A stretch of 58,701 nucleotides of DNA from Stappia sp. WLB 29 (GTDB lineage: Bacteria; Pseudomonadota; Alphaproteobacteria; Rhizobiales; Stappiaceae), in contig NZ_JALBGD010000002.1 in NCBI RefSeq assembly GCF_023507705.1, positions 576,687-635,387 on the forward strand. Reading direction: 5' to 3'. The position numbers and the translations under genes were made by a program. Shown here one piece after another: positions 17,450-27,433 of this stretch (the first letter of the stretch is position 1; each line of letters starts with the position of its first letter). The notes under the pieces were generated by a model that saw only the letters and a list, made by a program, of their open reading frames with translations, was not told where the DNA came from and did no database searches.

Positions 17450-18548
17450 GGGACAGGAGGGCGTCAGGGCGCCACGGGTGGGCAAGCTTGCCTGCCTGCC
17501 GGTGTTCCTGCCGCTGGCCGGCCGCCCCGTCCTGGTCGCCGGTGGAAGCGATGCGGCCGCCTGGAAAGCGGAACTGCTGGCGGCAACCGGCGCCGAGGTC
17601 CACGTCTGCTCGCCCGAGCCGGGCGATGCGATGCGTGCGCTGCTGGAGGACGCTGACGCCACTGTCGACGGACGGCTCGTCCATCATGCAAGGGCCTGGA
17701 GCCCGCACAGCCTTGCCGGCATGGCAGTGGCGCTTGCCGATGCCGAGGACGAGAGGGAGGCCGAGCGCTTCGCCGCCGCTGCGAAAGCCGCCGGCGTGCC
17801 TTGCAACGTGATCGACCGGCCGGTTTTTTGCGACTTCCAGTTCGGTTCCATCGTCAATCGCTCGCCGGTGGTCGTCGGCATCTCGACAAGCGGGGCGGCG
17901 CCGATCCTGGGACAGGCGATCCGTCAGCGGATCGAAACCCTGCTGCCGAATGCGCTTGCCGACTGGGCCGCTCTCGCCGCGCGCATCAGGAGCGGTGTAA
18001 TGGCGCGGCTGCCCGCCGGCCGCCGCCGGCGGCTGTTCTGGGAAGACTTTGCTGGCCAGGCCTTCTCGGGTCGCCCACCCGAGAACATGGCGGGCGGGCT
18101 TGATAAGCTCCTTGGCCGTCTTGCTGTCGATGCCGACGGGGACACGGGAAGCGTGACCCTGGTTGCAACCGGACCGGGGCCGGCGGAACATCTGACCATG
18201 AAGGCGATCCGTACGCTGCAAGGCGCGGATGTGGTTCTCTATGGCGAGGGGGTGTCTGGGGAGGTGCTGGATCTGGCCCGGCGCGAGGCGCGGCGGATGC
18301 TGGTCAGCGGTGTCAGTGGCGAGGCTGCGGGCCCGGAGGGTGCGGCACTGGCGGCTCAACTGGCCGCACAAGGGCGTCAGGTGGTGCGGCTGGTGCCGGG
18401 CGACGGGAACTCGCCCGAGGTTGCTGTGTTTCGCAACGCCATGCGGAGAAGCGGAGTGGCCATCCGCCTGGTGCCTGGAGTGACGAGCTCCATTGCGTGC
18501 GGGGAAAGCGACGCGACGCAAGCGGTTGGTTATCCGCTTTCATTATAG
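17424..18548 (+). CDS. cysG: Siroheme synthase, CysG-like, with shortened methyltransferase domain
   Basis: This 374-residue protein is expected to help make siroheme for NirB. Residues 1-215 form the precorrin-2 dehydrogenase/sirohydrochlorin ferrochelatase part (VLVAGGSDAA nucleotide site, IVNRSPVVVGISTSGAAPILGQ). Residues about 235-374 resemble the start of a SAM-dependent uroporphyrinogen-III methyltransferase (VATGPGPAEHLTMKAIRTLQGADVVLY), but the usual GGDPFIFGRG motif is replaced by a GDGNSPEV segment. The protein ends soon after VPGVTSS, so the second half of the methyltransferase fold is missing. Full CysG is about 457 residues. The start at 17424 lies inside the nasA 3-prime end (26-base overlap) after GAGGAGG. 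Uroporphyrinogen methylation is probably done by a separate CobA. Confidence 0.85.
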   Translation: MRRLCKPSEGQEGVRAPRVGKLACLPVFLPLAGRPVLVAGGSDAAAWKAELLAATGAEVHVCSPEPGDAMRALLEDADATVDGRLVHHARAWSPHSLAGMAVALADAEDEREAERFAAAAKAAGVPCNVIDRPVFCDFQFGSIVNRSPVVVGISTSGAAPILGQAIRQRIETLLPNALADWAALAARIRSGVMARLPAGRRRRLFWEDFAGQAFSGRPPENMAGGLDKLLGRLAVDADGDTGSVTLVATGPGPAEHLTMKAIRTLQGADVVLYGEGVSGEVLDLARREARRMLVSGVSGEAAGPEGAALAAQLAAQGRQVVRLVPGDGNSPEVAVFRNAMRRSGVAIRLVPGVTSSIACGESDATQAVGYPLSL

Positions 18549-18561
18549 CTGCTTCGAATAT

Positions 18562-18582
18562 TGGTATTTGATTGACATACCA
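18562..18582. promoter_or_regulatory. LysR-type box candidate upstream of the hydroxyanthranilate dioxygenase operon
   Basis: TGGTAT-N9-ATACCA is a perfect 6-9-6 inverted repeat with the T-N11-A geometry of LysR-family binding sites. It lies 103 bases before the dioxygenase start in a 137-base gap after cysG. A comparable box is present at 24115-24137 in the same region, and a LysR gene lies at 22254. Binding by that regulator is inferred from position and geometry. Confidence 0.5.
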
Positions 18583-18603
18583 CTCTGCCGTCTCCTTGGC
18601 TGA

Positions 18604-20319
<1,716 letters not shown>

Positions 20320-20330
20320 GGACGGATGCG

Positions 20331-20356
20331 CCGGGCCGGCCGTCGCGCCGCCCGGC
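20331..20356 (+). other. Intercistronic stem-loop between dctP and dctQ
   Basis: The segment can fold with CCGGGCCGG (20331-20339) against CCGCCCGG (20349-20356), one base bulged, and no T-run follows. Similar hairpins after binding-protein genes stabilise the upstream mRNA so that the receptor is made in excess of the membrane parts. That role is inferred here. Confidence 0.35.
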
Positions 20357-20438
20357 CGATCCGCCGGAGATTGCCGGCGCGGGATGGCGTTACGTCGTCG
20401 CCCGCGCCGTTTCGGGTCAGAGGGAGGGAGGTCCCGCG

Positions 20439-20987
20439 ATGCTCTACCGCCTGTCGGCCCTGTGGGCGCGCTGCGAAATTGCCGTGGCCGCCGTGCTTGC
20501 GGGGGCTATTACCGTTCTGATCGTGATCAACGTCGCCACGCGCACCGCCCGCATGGCGATCTACTGGATCGATGAGGCAGCGATCTACACGATGATCTGG
20601 ATGACCTTCCTGGCCGCATCCGCTGCCGTGCATGATCGCAGCGCCGTTGCGGTCACGCTGGTCGGCGACATGCTGTCGGACCGGGCGAGAGCGCGGCTTA
20701 CCGCGGCGCTCGACCTGGTGGCGCTCGGCTTCGCCCTCGCGCTCGGCTGGTTCTGCTGGCTGTGGTTCGATCCCGCCGGCCTTGCGGCCGCCGACTTCGA
20801 CATCGAGGCGTTCCAGGGCAACACGTTCAACTTCATCTATGCGGAACCGACCACCACGCTGGGGATCCGCAAGGCCTGGGTCTGGCTGATCATGATCGTC
20901 TTTACCTTCGGTTTCTTGCTGCATGCGGCGGCGAACCTGTCGCGTTCGCTTCCTGCGCTCGGGACAGCAGGCAGGAGCGGCGAATGA
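20439..20987 (+). CDS. TRAP transporter small permease, DctQ family
   Basis: This 182-residue small membrane subunit of the TRAP system has four predicted helices (about residues 15-37, 48-70, 91-112 and 140-165). It carries the family-typical WIDEAAIYTMIWMTFLAASAAV segment. It forms a complex with the large DctM subunit. The ATG at 20439 is preceded by AGGGAGGGAG. Its stop overlaps the dctM start by 4 bases (ATGA), so the two subunits are translationally coupled. Confidence 0.9.
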   Translation: MLYRLSALWARCEIAVAAVLAGAITVLIVINVATRTARMAIYWIDEAAIYTMIWMTFLAASAAVHDRSAVAVTLVGDMLSDRARARLTAALDLVALGFALALGWFCWLWFDPAGLAAADFDIEAFQGNTFNFIYAEPTTTLGIRKAWVWLIMIVFTFGFLLHAAANLSRSLPALGTAGRSGE

Positions 20988-22246
20988 CCGGCGTCGTTTT
21001 TCTGGTCCTGTTGTTTGCCGGCGTGCCGATCAGCCTCGTACTGTGCCTGTCGGCGGTCTGGTACATCCAGGCAAGCGGCAACGAGGTGCTGTATTCCAGC
21101 TTTGCGCAGCAACTTTTCGCCGGTGTCGAGAGCTACGGATTGCTAGCGATCCCGCTGTTCATGCTGACCGGCGAGCTGATGAACGAGGGCGGCCTGACCC
21201 AGCGGCTGATCCAGGCGGCGCGGGTCTTCGTCGGCGGCTTCCGCGGGGGTCTTGCCTATATCAACCTGCTCGCCAACATGTTCATGGCGGCGATCATCGG
21301 CTCGGCCGCCTCGCAGATCGCGGTGATGTCGCGGGCCATGGTGCCGGCGATGGAGGAGGAGGGCTACCGCCGGGAGTTCGCCGCCGCGACGACGGCGGCC
21401 GGAGGGCTGCTGTCGCCGATCATCCCTCCGTCCATGCTGTTCGTCATCTACGGCGTGCTGGCGCAGATCCCCATCGGCGACATGTTCATGGCCGGTATTC
21501 TGCCAGGGCTTATCCTCTCGGCGAGCTTCTTCGTCATCGTCGCGCTGGTGGGCCTCAAGGAGCAGTTCCCGAAGGGCGAGTGGATGTCGACAGGCGCGGC
21601 GCTTGCCGCGATCCGCGATTGCCTGCCGGCCGCGCTCATTCCGCTCGCCATCGTCGGCGGCATTCTCCTAGGCATCGCGACGCCGACGGAGTCCGCGGCC
21701 GTCGCCTCGCTGGTGGCCTTCGTGATCGGCCGTTTCGTCTATGGCGAGTTGAAGATCACCCGGCTCGGCGCGCTGTTCGTTCGCACCGCCGCCAATTCCA
21801 GTCTCGTGATCTTCCTGATCGCCTCGGCCAATGTGTTCGGCTGGGTGATCATCTACGAGGCGATCCCCCAGAAGCTGGCGGCTGAGATCACCACGCTGAC
21901 CTCGGATCCCTTCGTCTTCCTGCTGATCGTCAACCTGGCGCTGTTCCTGATCGGCATGGTGATCGACGGCATCGCCGCGGTGATCCTGGTGGTGCCGATC
22001 CTACTGCCGATCGCGCAGACCCACTATGCCATCGACCCGTTCCAGTTCGGGGTGATCGTCTGCCTCAACCTGGTGCTGGGGCTTCTGACCCCGCCGGTGG
22101 GCGCAGGGCTCTATATCGCCTCGGCGATGAGCGGGGCGAAGCCGATGGCGATCTTCCGCGCGCTCTATCCGTTCCTGGCGGCGGTTGCTGCGGTGCTGCT
22201 ACTGCTGAGCTGGGCGCCGTCGATCTCGACCGTAATGATCCGCTGA
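20984..22246 (+). CDS. TRAP transporter large permease, DctM family
   Basis: This 420-residue channel-forming subunit has about 12 hydrophobic segments. Family features include the segment around LLAIPLFMLTGELMNEGG, GGLLSPIIPPSMLFVIYGV and LLTPPVGAGLYIASAMSG. The start is the ATG at 20984 inside the dctQ stop. Only 7 bases separate its stop from the end of the convergent LysR gene, so there is no room for a separate terminator. Confidence 0.93.
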   Translation: MTGVVFLVLLFAGVPISLVLCLSAVWYIQASGNEVLYSSFAQQLFAGVESYGLLAIPLFMLTGELMNEGGLTQRLIQAARVFVGGFRGGLAYINLLANMFMAAIIGSAASQIAVMSRAMVPAMEEEGYRREFAAATTAAGGLLSPIIPPSMLFVIYGVLAQIPIGDMFMAGILPGLILSASFFVIVALVGLKEQFPKGEWMSTGAALAAIRDCLPAALIPLAIVGGILLGIATPTESAAVASLVAFVIGRFVYGELKITRLGALFVRTAANSSLVIFLIASANVFGWVIIYEAIPQKLAAEITTLTSDPFVFLLIVNLALFLIGMVIDGIAAVILVVPILLPIAQTHYAIDPFQFGVIVCLNLVLGLLTPPVGAGLYIASAMSGAKPMAIFRALYPFLAAVAAVLLLLSWAPSISTVMIR

Positions 22247-22253
22247 AACCCGT

Positions 22254-23207
22254 TCAGAAGGTCGCGGCGACCTGGCGCAGCTGCTCCAGGAAGAAGCTTG
22301 CGGCCGGCGTCAGGCTGCGGCCCTTGCGGTAGGAGACGCCGACCGGGCCAATGGGGATCGGCACGTCCCAGGGGACACGGGCGAGGATGCCGGCGGCGAT
22401 GTCCTGCTCGGCGACGTGGCTCGGCAGGACGCCGATCATGCTGGAATTGACCAGCAGGCTGCGATTGGCGAGGAACGACACCGATTCCACCGCATTGATC
22501 GGCGAGGACAGGCCGTGGTCGAGGAAGACCATGTCGATCTGCCGGCGCAGGGTCGTCTCCGGCGGCGGCAGGATCCAGCCGTATTCCATCATGTCGGCGA
22601 AGGTGACCTTCTTGCGCTCCTGCAGCGGATGGCCGACGCGGGTGACGGCTATGACCTTCTCCTCGTAGAGCCGTTCCTGCAGCAGCTCGTCCCGATGCCG
22701 GTGCGTGGGCAGGCGCCCGACCACGAGGTCCAGTTCGCCGGACCGCAACGCCGGCATCAGCACCTCGTTGGTGCCTTCCTGGATCTTGATCGACAGGTTG
22801 GGCTTTTCCGCCAGGACCCGGGCGATGGTACGGGGCAGCAAGAGAGCCGAGGCAGCCAGCAGGGTTCCGACGACGATCCGGCCGCTGGAGCCTTCCGACA
22901 GGTCGTCGAGTTCCTGCGCAGCGTGCGAGATCTGCGCGAAGATCAGCTTGCCATGGCGGGCCAGCGCCTCGCCGTAGATGGTCGGGACGACGCCCCGGTT
23001 GGTCCGCTCGAAGAGCATGACGCCGAAGTCGGTCTCCAGATCCTTGATCAGCTTTGTGGCGGCCGGCTGCGACAGGTTCAGCTCGCGTGCGGCATGCAGG
23101 ATCGAATTGTGTCGCTCGACCGCGACCAGCAGACGAAGCTGCTTCAGCTTGAGCCGGGTCAGAATCCGCTCGACAATGCGGAAATGCTTCGGTGTCGGTT
23201 CGCTCAT
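22254..23207 (-). CDS. LysR-family transcriptional regulator
   Basis: This 317-residue regulator has an N-terminal winged helix-turn-helix (about residues 19-78, SILHAARELNLSQPAATKLIKDLE) and a C-terminal LysR substrate-binding domain (about 105-310). The ATG at 23207 has AAGGA six bases upstream. A GTG at 23264, overlapping the stop of the preceding gene as GTGA, would add 19 residues. It is downstream of the aspartate dehydrogenase gene on the same strand and convergent with the TRAP genes. LysR-type boxes at 18562 and 24115 are its likely targets, which would place the whole 18.6-27.4 kb region under one regulator. Confidence 0.88.
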   Translation of the reverse strand: MSEPTPKHFRIVERILTRLKLKQLRLLVAVERHNSILHAARELNLSQPAATKLIKDLETDFGVMLFERTNRGVVPTIYGEALARHGKLIFAQISHAAQELDDLSEGSSGRIVVGTLLAASALLLPRTIARVLAEKPNLSIKIQEGTNEVLMPALRSGELDLVVGRLPTHRHRDELLQERLYEEKVIAVTRVGHPLQERKKVTFADMMEYGWILPPPETTLRRQIDMVFLDHGLSSPINAVESVSFLANRSLLVNSSMIGVLPSHVAEQDIAAGILARVPWDVPIPIGPVGVSYRKGRSLTPAASFFLEQLRQVAATF

Positions 23208-23260
23208 CGGCCGTCCTTGCGCGAGAGGCGCGCCTTCAGCCGGTACCTGATCGTCCGGGC

Positions 23261-24061
23261 TCACGCAACCAGGATCGGCTCTTCCAGCGAAAGCGCGGCA
23301 TTGATCATACTCATGGCGGTCAGGGCCGACGACTTCGGATTGTCCGCCAACTGGTGTCCGTTGAGGCGCAGAGAGAAACTGCCGAAGGCGCCTTCCGCTT
23401 CCAACTCGTGGCAGTTGGAGATGCAGGCCGGATCGGCGACGAGTTCCACCCCGGTCGCGTCGAAGCCGATGCCGGCAAGGGCGACGCTGGCGGTGACATT
23501 GGCGTTCTTCGGATAAAGGCGCGCGGCCTCGCGCGCCGTACCGCGAAAATGGGTCCGCGCGTCCGCGAGACTGTCGAGGTCGAGCACGGTTTCGGCCGGT
23601 GTGCCGCGCCAGCTGGCGACCGGCTTGCGGCCGCGATAGGTCACCCGGTCGAGCCCGCCGCGCCGCGCTGCCGAAAGGACGTCGAGACCGCCGATGGCGC
23701 CGGAGGCGATGCGAAGGCGGGCGCCGGATGCTGAAGCCGCCCGTGCCAGCGTTTTGTAAAGCTCCTCATCGGCCAGCGCTCCGGCGGAGACGCTGACGAG
23801 ATCGATGCCGCATTGCAGGATGGCGACGCCATGAGCGATCAGGCCGGGATGGCCGGCGCAGTCCAGCACCAAGTCGGGACGTGTCGCGAGGCCGCCGATG
23901 TCTTCTGCCACGGCGACGTTCGGGCCGGCCGCCTCCCGTGCCGCGGCAAGGCGCCCGGCGCGGCCGATCACTCCGCCGAGCTGTACGGCGGAGGACGCGG
24001 AAATGGCGCGGATGACGTGGCTGGCGATGGCACCGTAGCCGATGATCGCGACGTGTTTCAT
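23261..24061 (-). CDS. L-aspartate dehydrogenase
   Basis: This 266-residue NAD(P)-dependent enzyme interconverts L-aspartate with oxaloacetate plus ammonia via iminoaspartate. The nucleotide-binding Rossmann motif is IIGYGAIAS (residues 6-14). The family active-site segment ADPACISNCHEL (209-220) contains the catalytic histidine H218, and NPKSSALTAMSM (241-252) is the typical C-terminal signature. It is first in a minus-strand pair with the LysR gene and is divergent from the molybdopterin gene. Such enzymes can supply iminoaspartate for quinolinate synthesis (NadX role) or degrade aspartate. The neighbouring quinolinate-forming dioxygenase makes this placement intriguing. Confidence 0.87.
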   Translation of the reverse strand: MKHVAIIGYGAIASHVIRAISASSAVQLGGVIGRAGRLAAAREAAGPNVAVAEDIGGLATRPDLVLDCAGHPGLIAHGVAILQCGIDLVSVSAGALADEELYKTLARAASASGARLRIASGAIGGLDVLSAARRGGLDRVTYRGRKPVASWRGTPAETVLDLDSLADARTHFRGTAREAARLYPKNANVTASVALAGIGFDATGVELVADPACISNCHELEAEGAFGSFSLRLNGHQLADNPKSSALTAMSMINAALSLEEPILVA

Positions 24062-24114
24062 GCAAGACTCCGAAGGATATCCTGTCGTCCATCCTGCGCG
24101 ATCGACAGGCGGTT

Positions 24115-24137
24115 TGCTATCCAATATCCAGATAGCA
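24115..24137. promoter_or_regulatory. LysR-type box in the divergent promoter region of aspartate dehydrogenase and molybdopterin gene
   Basis: TGCTATC-N9-GATAGCA is a perfect inverted repeat with 7-bp arms. It contains the ATC-N9-GAT pattern known from LysR-family sites. It lies 54 bases upstream of the aspartate dehydrogenase start and 84 before the divergent gene. A further weaker dyad (GATAT at 24150-24154, ATATC at 24163-24167) follows, as is common for the activation half of LysR regions. The gap is AT-rich compared with the surrounding DNA. Confidence 0.55.
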
Positions 24138-24220
24138 GATTTGAAACATGATATTTGCTGCGATATCTGAACGACGCCACTCTCCGCCAGACAGATGCCG
24201 GCCCGTTGTAAGGGCAGGCC

Positions 24221-26443
24221 GTGGGAGGACGGGTGGCAGCCGTGACGATGAAGACCGGGCACGCTTCGCAGACGCTGCGGGACGGGGACGAATCCGCCGC
24301 CAATGCGCTCGTCGGGCGTGCCGTGCGCCGCCGCGAGGACGATGCGCTTGTGACCGGGCGGGGCCGTTACGTTTCCGACATTCCGCTTCATGATGCGCTG
24401 CATATCGCCTTCGTCCGCAGCCCCTTGCCGCGCGGGACCATCCTGAGCTGCGATGTCGAGGCCGCGCGGGAGATGGATGGGGTCGCCCACGTGGTGACGG
24501 GCGAGGATCTTTCCGGCTTTGGTCCGCGGGAAGGCGATGCCCTCGGCAGGCTCGCCGTCAACCCGGTCCTGCCGTTCGAGGGCGAGGCCGAGTTTCCTGT
24601 TCTTGCGCGCGGTTTTGTTGCGGCCGTCGGCCAACCGGTTGCGGCGGTTCTCGCGAGCGGGCGTTCCATTGCGCAGGATGCCGCGGACCTGGTCGGCGTC
24701 GACATCGATGAGGACGGCGCGGCGCCGGACTATTCCGGCGGGGATGTGCCGGGCTTTCGCGGCGACTGGTCCAGCGGCGACGTTGACGCAGCCTTTGCCG
24801 CGGCCGCCCTTGTGGTCGAGGTGGAGGTGCAGCATCCGCGTCTTGCGCCGTCTCCTCTCGAGCCGCGCGCGATTGCCGTCGACTACGATGCGGAGCGGGA
24901 TTGTGTGCTGGTCTGGTACTCGAGCCAGACACCGCACCGGGCGAGGCGTGAACTCTGCCGGATACTCGGCATCGAAGAGGCGCGGATCGCGGTCCGGGCG
25001 CCGGATGTCGGCGGCGCCTTCGGCATGAAGGCTTCGCTGTATCCGGAAGAGGTATTCGCCGTCTGGGCCGCCTTCCGTTTTCGCCGTTCCATCCGCTGGG
25101 CATCCAGCCGCAGCGAGGACCTGATCTCCGCAACGCATGGGCGCGGCGCGCGCAGCCGGGGGCGGCTGGCGCTCGACTCCGAGGGCCGCTTTCTCGCGCT
25201 GGCGGCCGAGGTGGACTGCCCGCTCGGCCACTGGCTGCCCAACAGCGCCGGCATTCCGGCCTGGAATGCAGGGCGGATCCTGCCGGGCGGCTACGACATT
25301 CCTGCGGTCGATATCCATTCCCGAGCAAAGCTCACGCACAGCGCGGCGGTCGGCATCTATCGCGGTGCGGGGCGTCCGGAGGCCAATTGCCTGATGGAGC
25401 GGCTCGTCGACGAGGCGGCAAGCGCCAGCGGTATCGATCCGCTGGAAATCCGCCGCCGCAATTTGCTGGCACCTGACCGGCTGTCGCATGCGGGGCCGAC
25501 CGGTACAAAGCTCGATTCCGGCCGCTATGCCGAACTGCTCGACAAGCTGGCAGGGGATGCGGACTACGACCGGCTGAAGGAGCGGCGCGACTGGATCCGG
25601 GCAGAGGGCGGCGTCGCCGGCCTCGGCCTTGCCTTCTATGTCGAGCCCTGCGGGACGGGCTGGGAAAGCGCGCGGGTGACGCTGCATCCGGACGGGCGCG
25701 CGGAGGTGGCGAGCGGCGGCAGCAGCCAGGGGCACGGCCGCGAAACGGCCTTCGCCCAGATCGCCGCCGACCGGCTGTCCCTGTCGTTCGAGCGGGTGCG
25801 CGTGCTGCACGGGTCCACCGAAGATTGCCCCACCGGCATCGGCGCGCTGGCCAGCCGCAGCACGCCGATCGGCGGAAGCGCGGTTGTGGAGGCCTGCGAT
25901 GCAGTGCTGGCGAAGCTTTCGGACGGTGCGGATCGCGGCAAGCCGGTGAGCGCCAAGGTGGTCTACGAGGCCAAGGGCGAGGCCTGGGGCTACGGCGCCT
26001 ATCTCGTTCTTCTGACCATCGATCCGGACACCGGCACGCCAACCATCGAGGAGGCGCATTGCTGCGACGACATCGGCACGGTGATCAACCCGATGATGGT
26101 CGAGGGGCAGATCCGGGGCGGCTTTGCGCAAGGGATCGGCGAGGCCTTGATGGAGCGGATCGTCTATGACGCCGACGGTCAGCTGCTGACCGGCTCGCTG
26201 ATGGACTACGCGCTGCCGCGCGCCTCCGACATGCCGCACCTTTCCATCGGCAAGATGTCGACGCCATCGCCCGCCAACGCGCTCGGCGCCAAGGGGGTCG
26301 GCGAGGCCGGCACCATCGGTGCCCCGGCCGCAATCCTCAATGCCGCCAACGACGCGCTGCGCCCCCATGGCGCCGCGATACTGTCCATGCCGCTGACCGC
26401 CGAGGCGCTGTGGCGCGCCCTGCGCTCGGCTCCAATGAGGTGA
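24221..26443 (+). CDS. Xanthine dehydrogenase-family molybdopterin-binding subunit
   Basis: This 740-residue protein matches the large catalytic subunit of the xanthine oxidase family, which hydroxylates N-heterocycles or aldehydes using a molybdenum cofactor. Visible features: the N-terminal a/b hammerhead (about 30-150, with LVTGRGRYVSDI), the cofactor segment DVGGAFGMKASLYPEE near 265, YRGAGRPEANCLMERLVDEAA near 385, and the C-terminal active-site glutamate in GAKGVGEAGTIGAPAA. No iron-sulfur or FAD subunit gene is adjacent, so partner proteins must be unlinked or absent. GTG at 24221 is used; ATG at 24248 is an alternative. The DapA-family gene begins 5 bases after its stop, so both probably act in one pathway. 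Confidence 0.85.
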   Translation: MGGRVAAVTMKTGHASQTLRDGDESAANALVGRAVRRREDDALVTGRGRYVSDIPLHDALHIAFVRSPLPRGTILSCDVEAAREMDGVAHVVTGEDLSGFGPREGDALGRLAVNPVLPFEGEAEFPVLARGFVAAVGQPVAAVLASGRSIAQDAADLVGVDIDEDGAAPDYSGGDVPGFRGDWSSGDVDAAFAAAALVVEVEVQHPRLAPSPLEPRAIAVDYDAERDCVLVWYSSQTPHRARRELCRILGIEEARIAVRAPDVGGAFGMKASLYPEEVFAVWAAFRFRRSIRWASSRSEDLISATHGRGARSRGRLALDSEGRFLALAAEVDCPLGHWLPNSAGIPAWNAGRILPGGYDIPAVDIHSRAKLTHSAAVGIYRGAGRPEANCLMERLVDEAASASGIDPLEIRRRNLLAPDRLSHAGPTGTKLDSGRYAELLDKLAGDADYDRLKERRDWIRAEGGVAGLGLAFYVEPCGTGWESARVTLHPDGRAEVASGGSSQGHGRETAFAQIAADRLSLSFERVRVLHGSTEDCPTGIGALASRSTPIGGSAVVEACDAVLAKLSDGADRGKPVSAKVVYEAKGEAWGYGAYLVLLTIDPDTGTPTIEEAHCCDDIGTVINPMMVEGQIRGGFAQGIGEALMERIVYDADGQLLTGSLMDYALPRASDMPHLSIGKMSTPSPANALGAKGVGEAGTIGAPAAILNAANDALRPHGAAILSMPLTAEALWRALRSAPMR

Positions 26444-26448
26444 CCGAA

Positions 26449-27402
26449 ATGAACTATTCGAGGCTCGACGCCAAGGCCTATGCCCGTGCCAACATGAAGG
26501 GGATCTGGGCTGCGGCGCTCAATCCGTTCCGCGAGGATTTCTCCTTCGACGAGGAGGGCTTGCGGTCGAACATTCGCCACTGGGTGGACGATCTTGCCAT
26601 CGCCGGGCTGTTCATCGCCGGCAAGCAGGGCGAGTTCTTCTCCATGTCGCTCGCCGAGCGCAAGCGCAACTTCGAGATCGCGGTGGAGGAGACGGCGGGC
26701 AAGGCGGGGACGATCATGTCCTGCTCCGACCAGAACTTCGACACGGTGATCGAGCTCGCCCGGCACGCGGAGGCAGTGGGCGCCGACTACATCGTGGTGC
26801 ATGCGCCGATCCTGCATTTCATCAGCGATCAGGACGACACGGTCTACGAATATTACAAGGCGATCTGCGAGCGCGTGAACATCGGCATCGCCATGTGGAG
26901 CCACCCGGATTCGGGCTATCTGATGAGCCCGGAACTGTGCGCGCGCGTTGCGGAGCTGCCGAACATCGTCGCCATCAAGTACAGCGTGCCGCGGCCGATG
27001 TATGTGAAGCTGACAGAAATGGTCGGCGACAAGATCCTCGTCTCCACCGCCTCGGAAGAGGAGTGGCTCGACAACATTCTCGAGCTCGGCTGGCAGCTCT
27101 ACCTGTGTTCCTCGCCGCCCTACCTGCTGCAGACGGCGAAGGATCGGCGCATGCACGACTACACGCAGGCCGCCTTTGCCGGCGACGCGGAGCGGGCGAG
27201 GGCGATCAGCGCCAGCCTCGATCCGGTGCGCAAGGCGCTGCGCGGCACGCGGCCCGGCGGCAAGCCGCAGGCGCACCAGAAATACTGGCAGGAGCTCCTG
27301 GGCCAGGTCGGCGGGCCGGTGCGCCCGCCCTTGCTGCAGCTGACCGATGCGGAGCGGGAGGCGACCCGCGCCGCCTTCGAGGCTTGCGGACTGACGCTCT
27401 GA
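26449..27402 (+). CDS. Dihydrodipicolinate synthase/N-acetylneuraminate lyase-family protein (DapA superfamily)
   Basis: This 317-residue class I aldolase-fold protein has the Schiff-base lysine at K177 in NIVAIKYSV. The segment normally containing the catalytic tyrosine reads IVVHAPILHF, with no tyrosine, so it is unlikely to be the lysine-biosynthetic DapA. The early GKQGEF segment takes the place of the usual GTTGE. Members with such changes are lyases, hydratases or aldolases for diverse keto acids. The start at 26449 follows GAGGTGACC and lies just after the molybdopterin gene, suggesting a joint catabolic route. The reaction cannot be named from sequence. Confidence 0.82.
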   Translation: MNYSRLDAKAYARANMKGIWAAALNPFREDFSFDEEGLRSNIRHWVDDLAIAGLFIAGKQGEFFSMSLAERKRNFEIAVEETAGKAGTIMSCSDQNFDTVIELARHAEAVGADYIVVHAPILHFISDQDDTVYEYYKAICERVNIGIAMWSHPDSGYLMSPELCARVAELPNIVAIKYSVPRPMYVKLTEMVGDKILVSTASEEEWLDNILELGWQLYLCSSPPYLLQTAKDRRMHDYTQAAFAGDAERARAISASLDPVRKALRGTRPGGKPQAHQKYWQELLGQVGGPVRPPLLQLTDAEREATRAAFEACGLTL

Positions 27403-27407
27403 GGCAT

Positions 27408-27433
27408 CTGCCGCGGGCTCAGGTCTGCGGCAG
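27408..27433. terminator. Stem-loop between convergent genes (possible bidirectional terminator)
   Basis: CTGCCGC (27408-27414) and GCGGCAG (27427-27433) are perfect inverted arms with a 12-base spacer. They lie at the junction of the convergent DapA-family and M42 peptidase genes and partly inside the latter's 3-prime end. No T-run follows on either strand, so termination is only a possibility. Confidence 0.3.

Noticed and set aside
23261-26368. A minus-strand open frame that would fuse an unusual 760-residue N-terminal extension to aspartate dehydrogenase
   Set aside because: The extension lies entirely opposite the molybdopterin gene and has no domain character. The dehydrogenase has a normal start at 24061 with its Rossmann motif immediately after.
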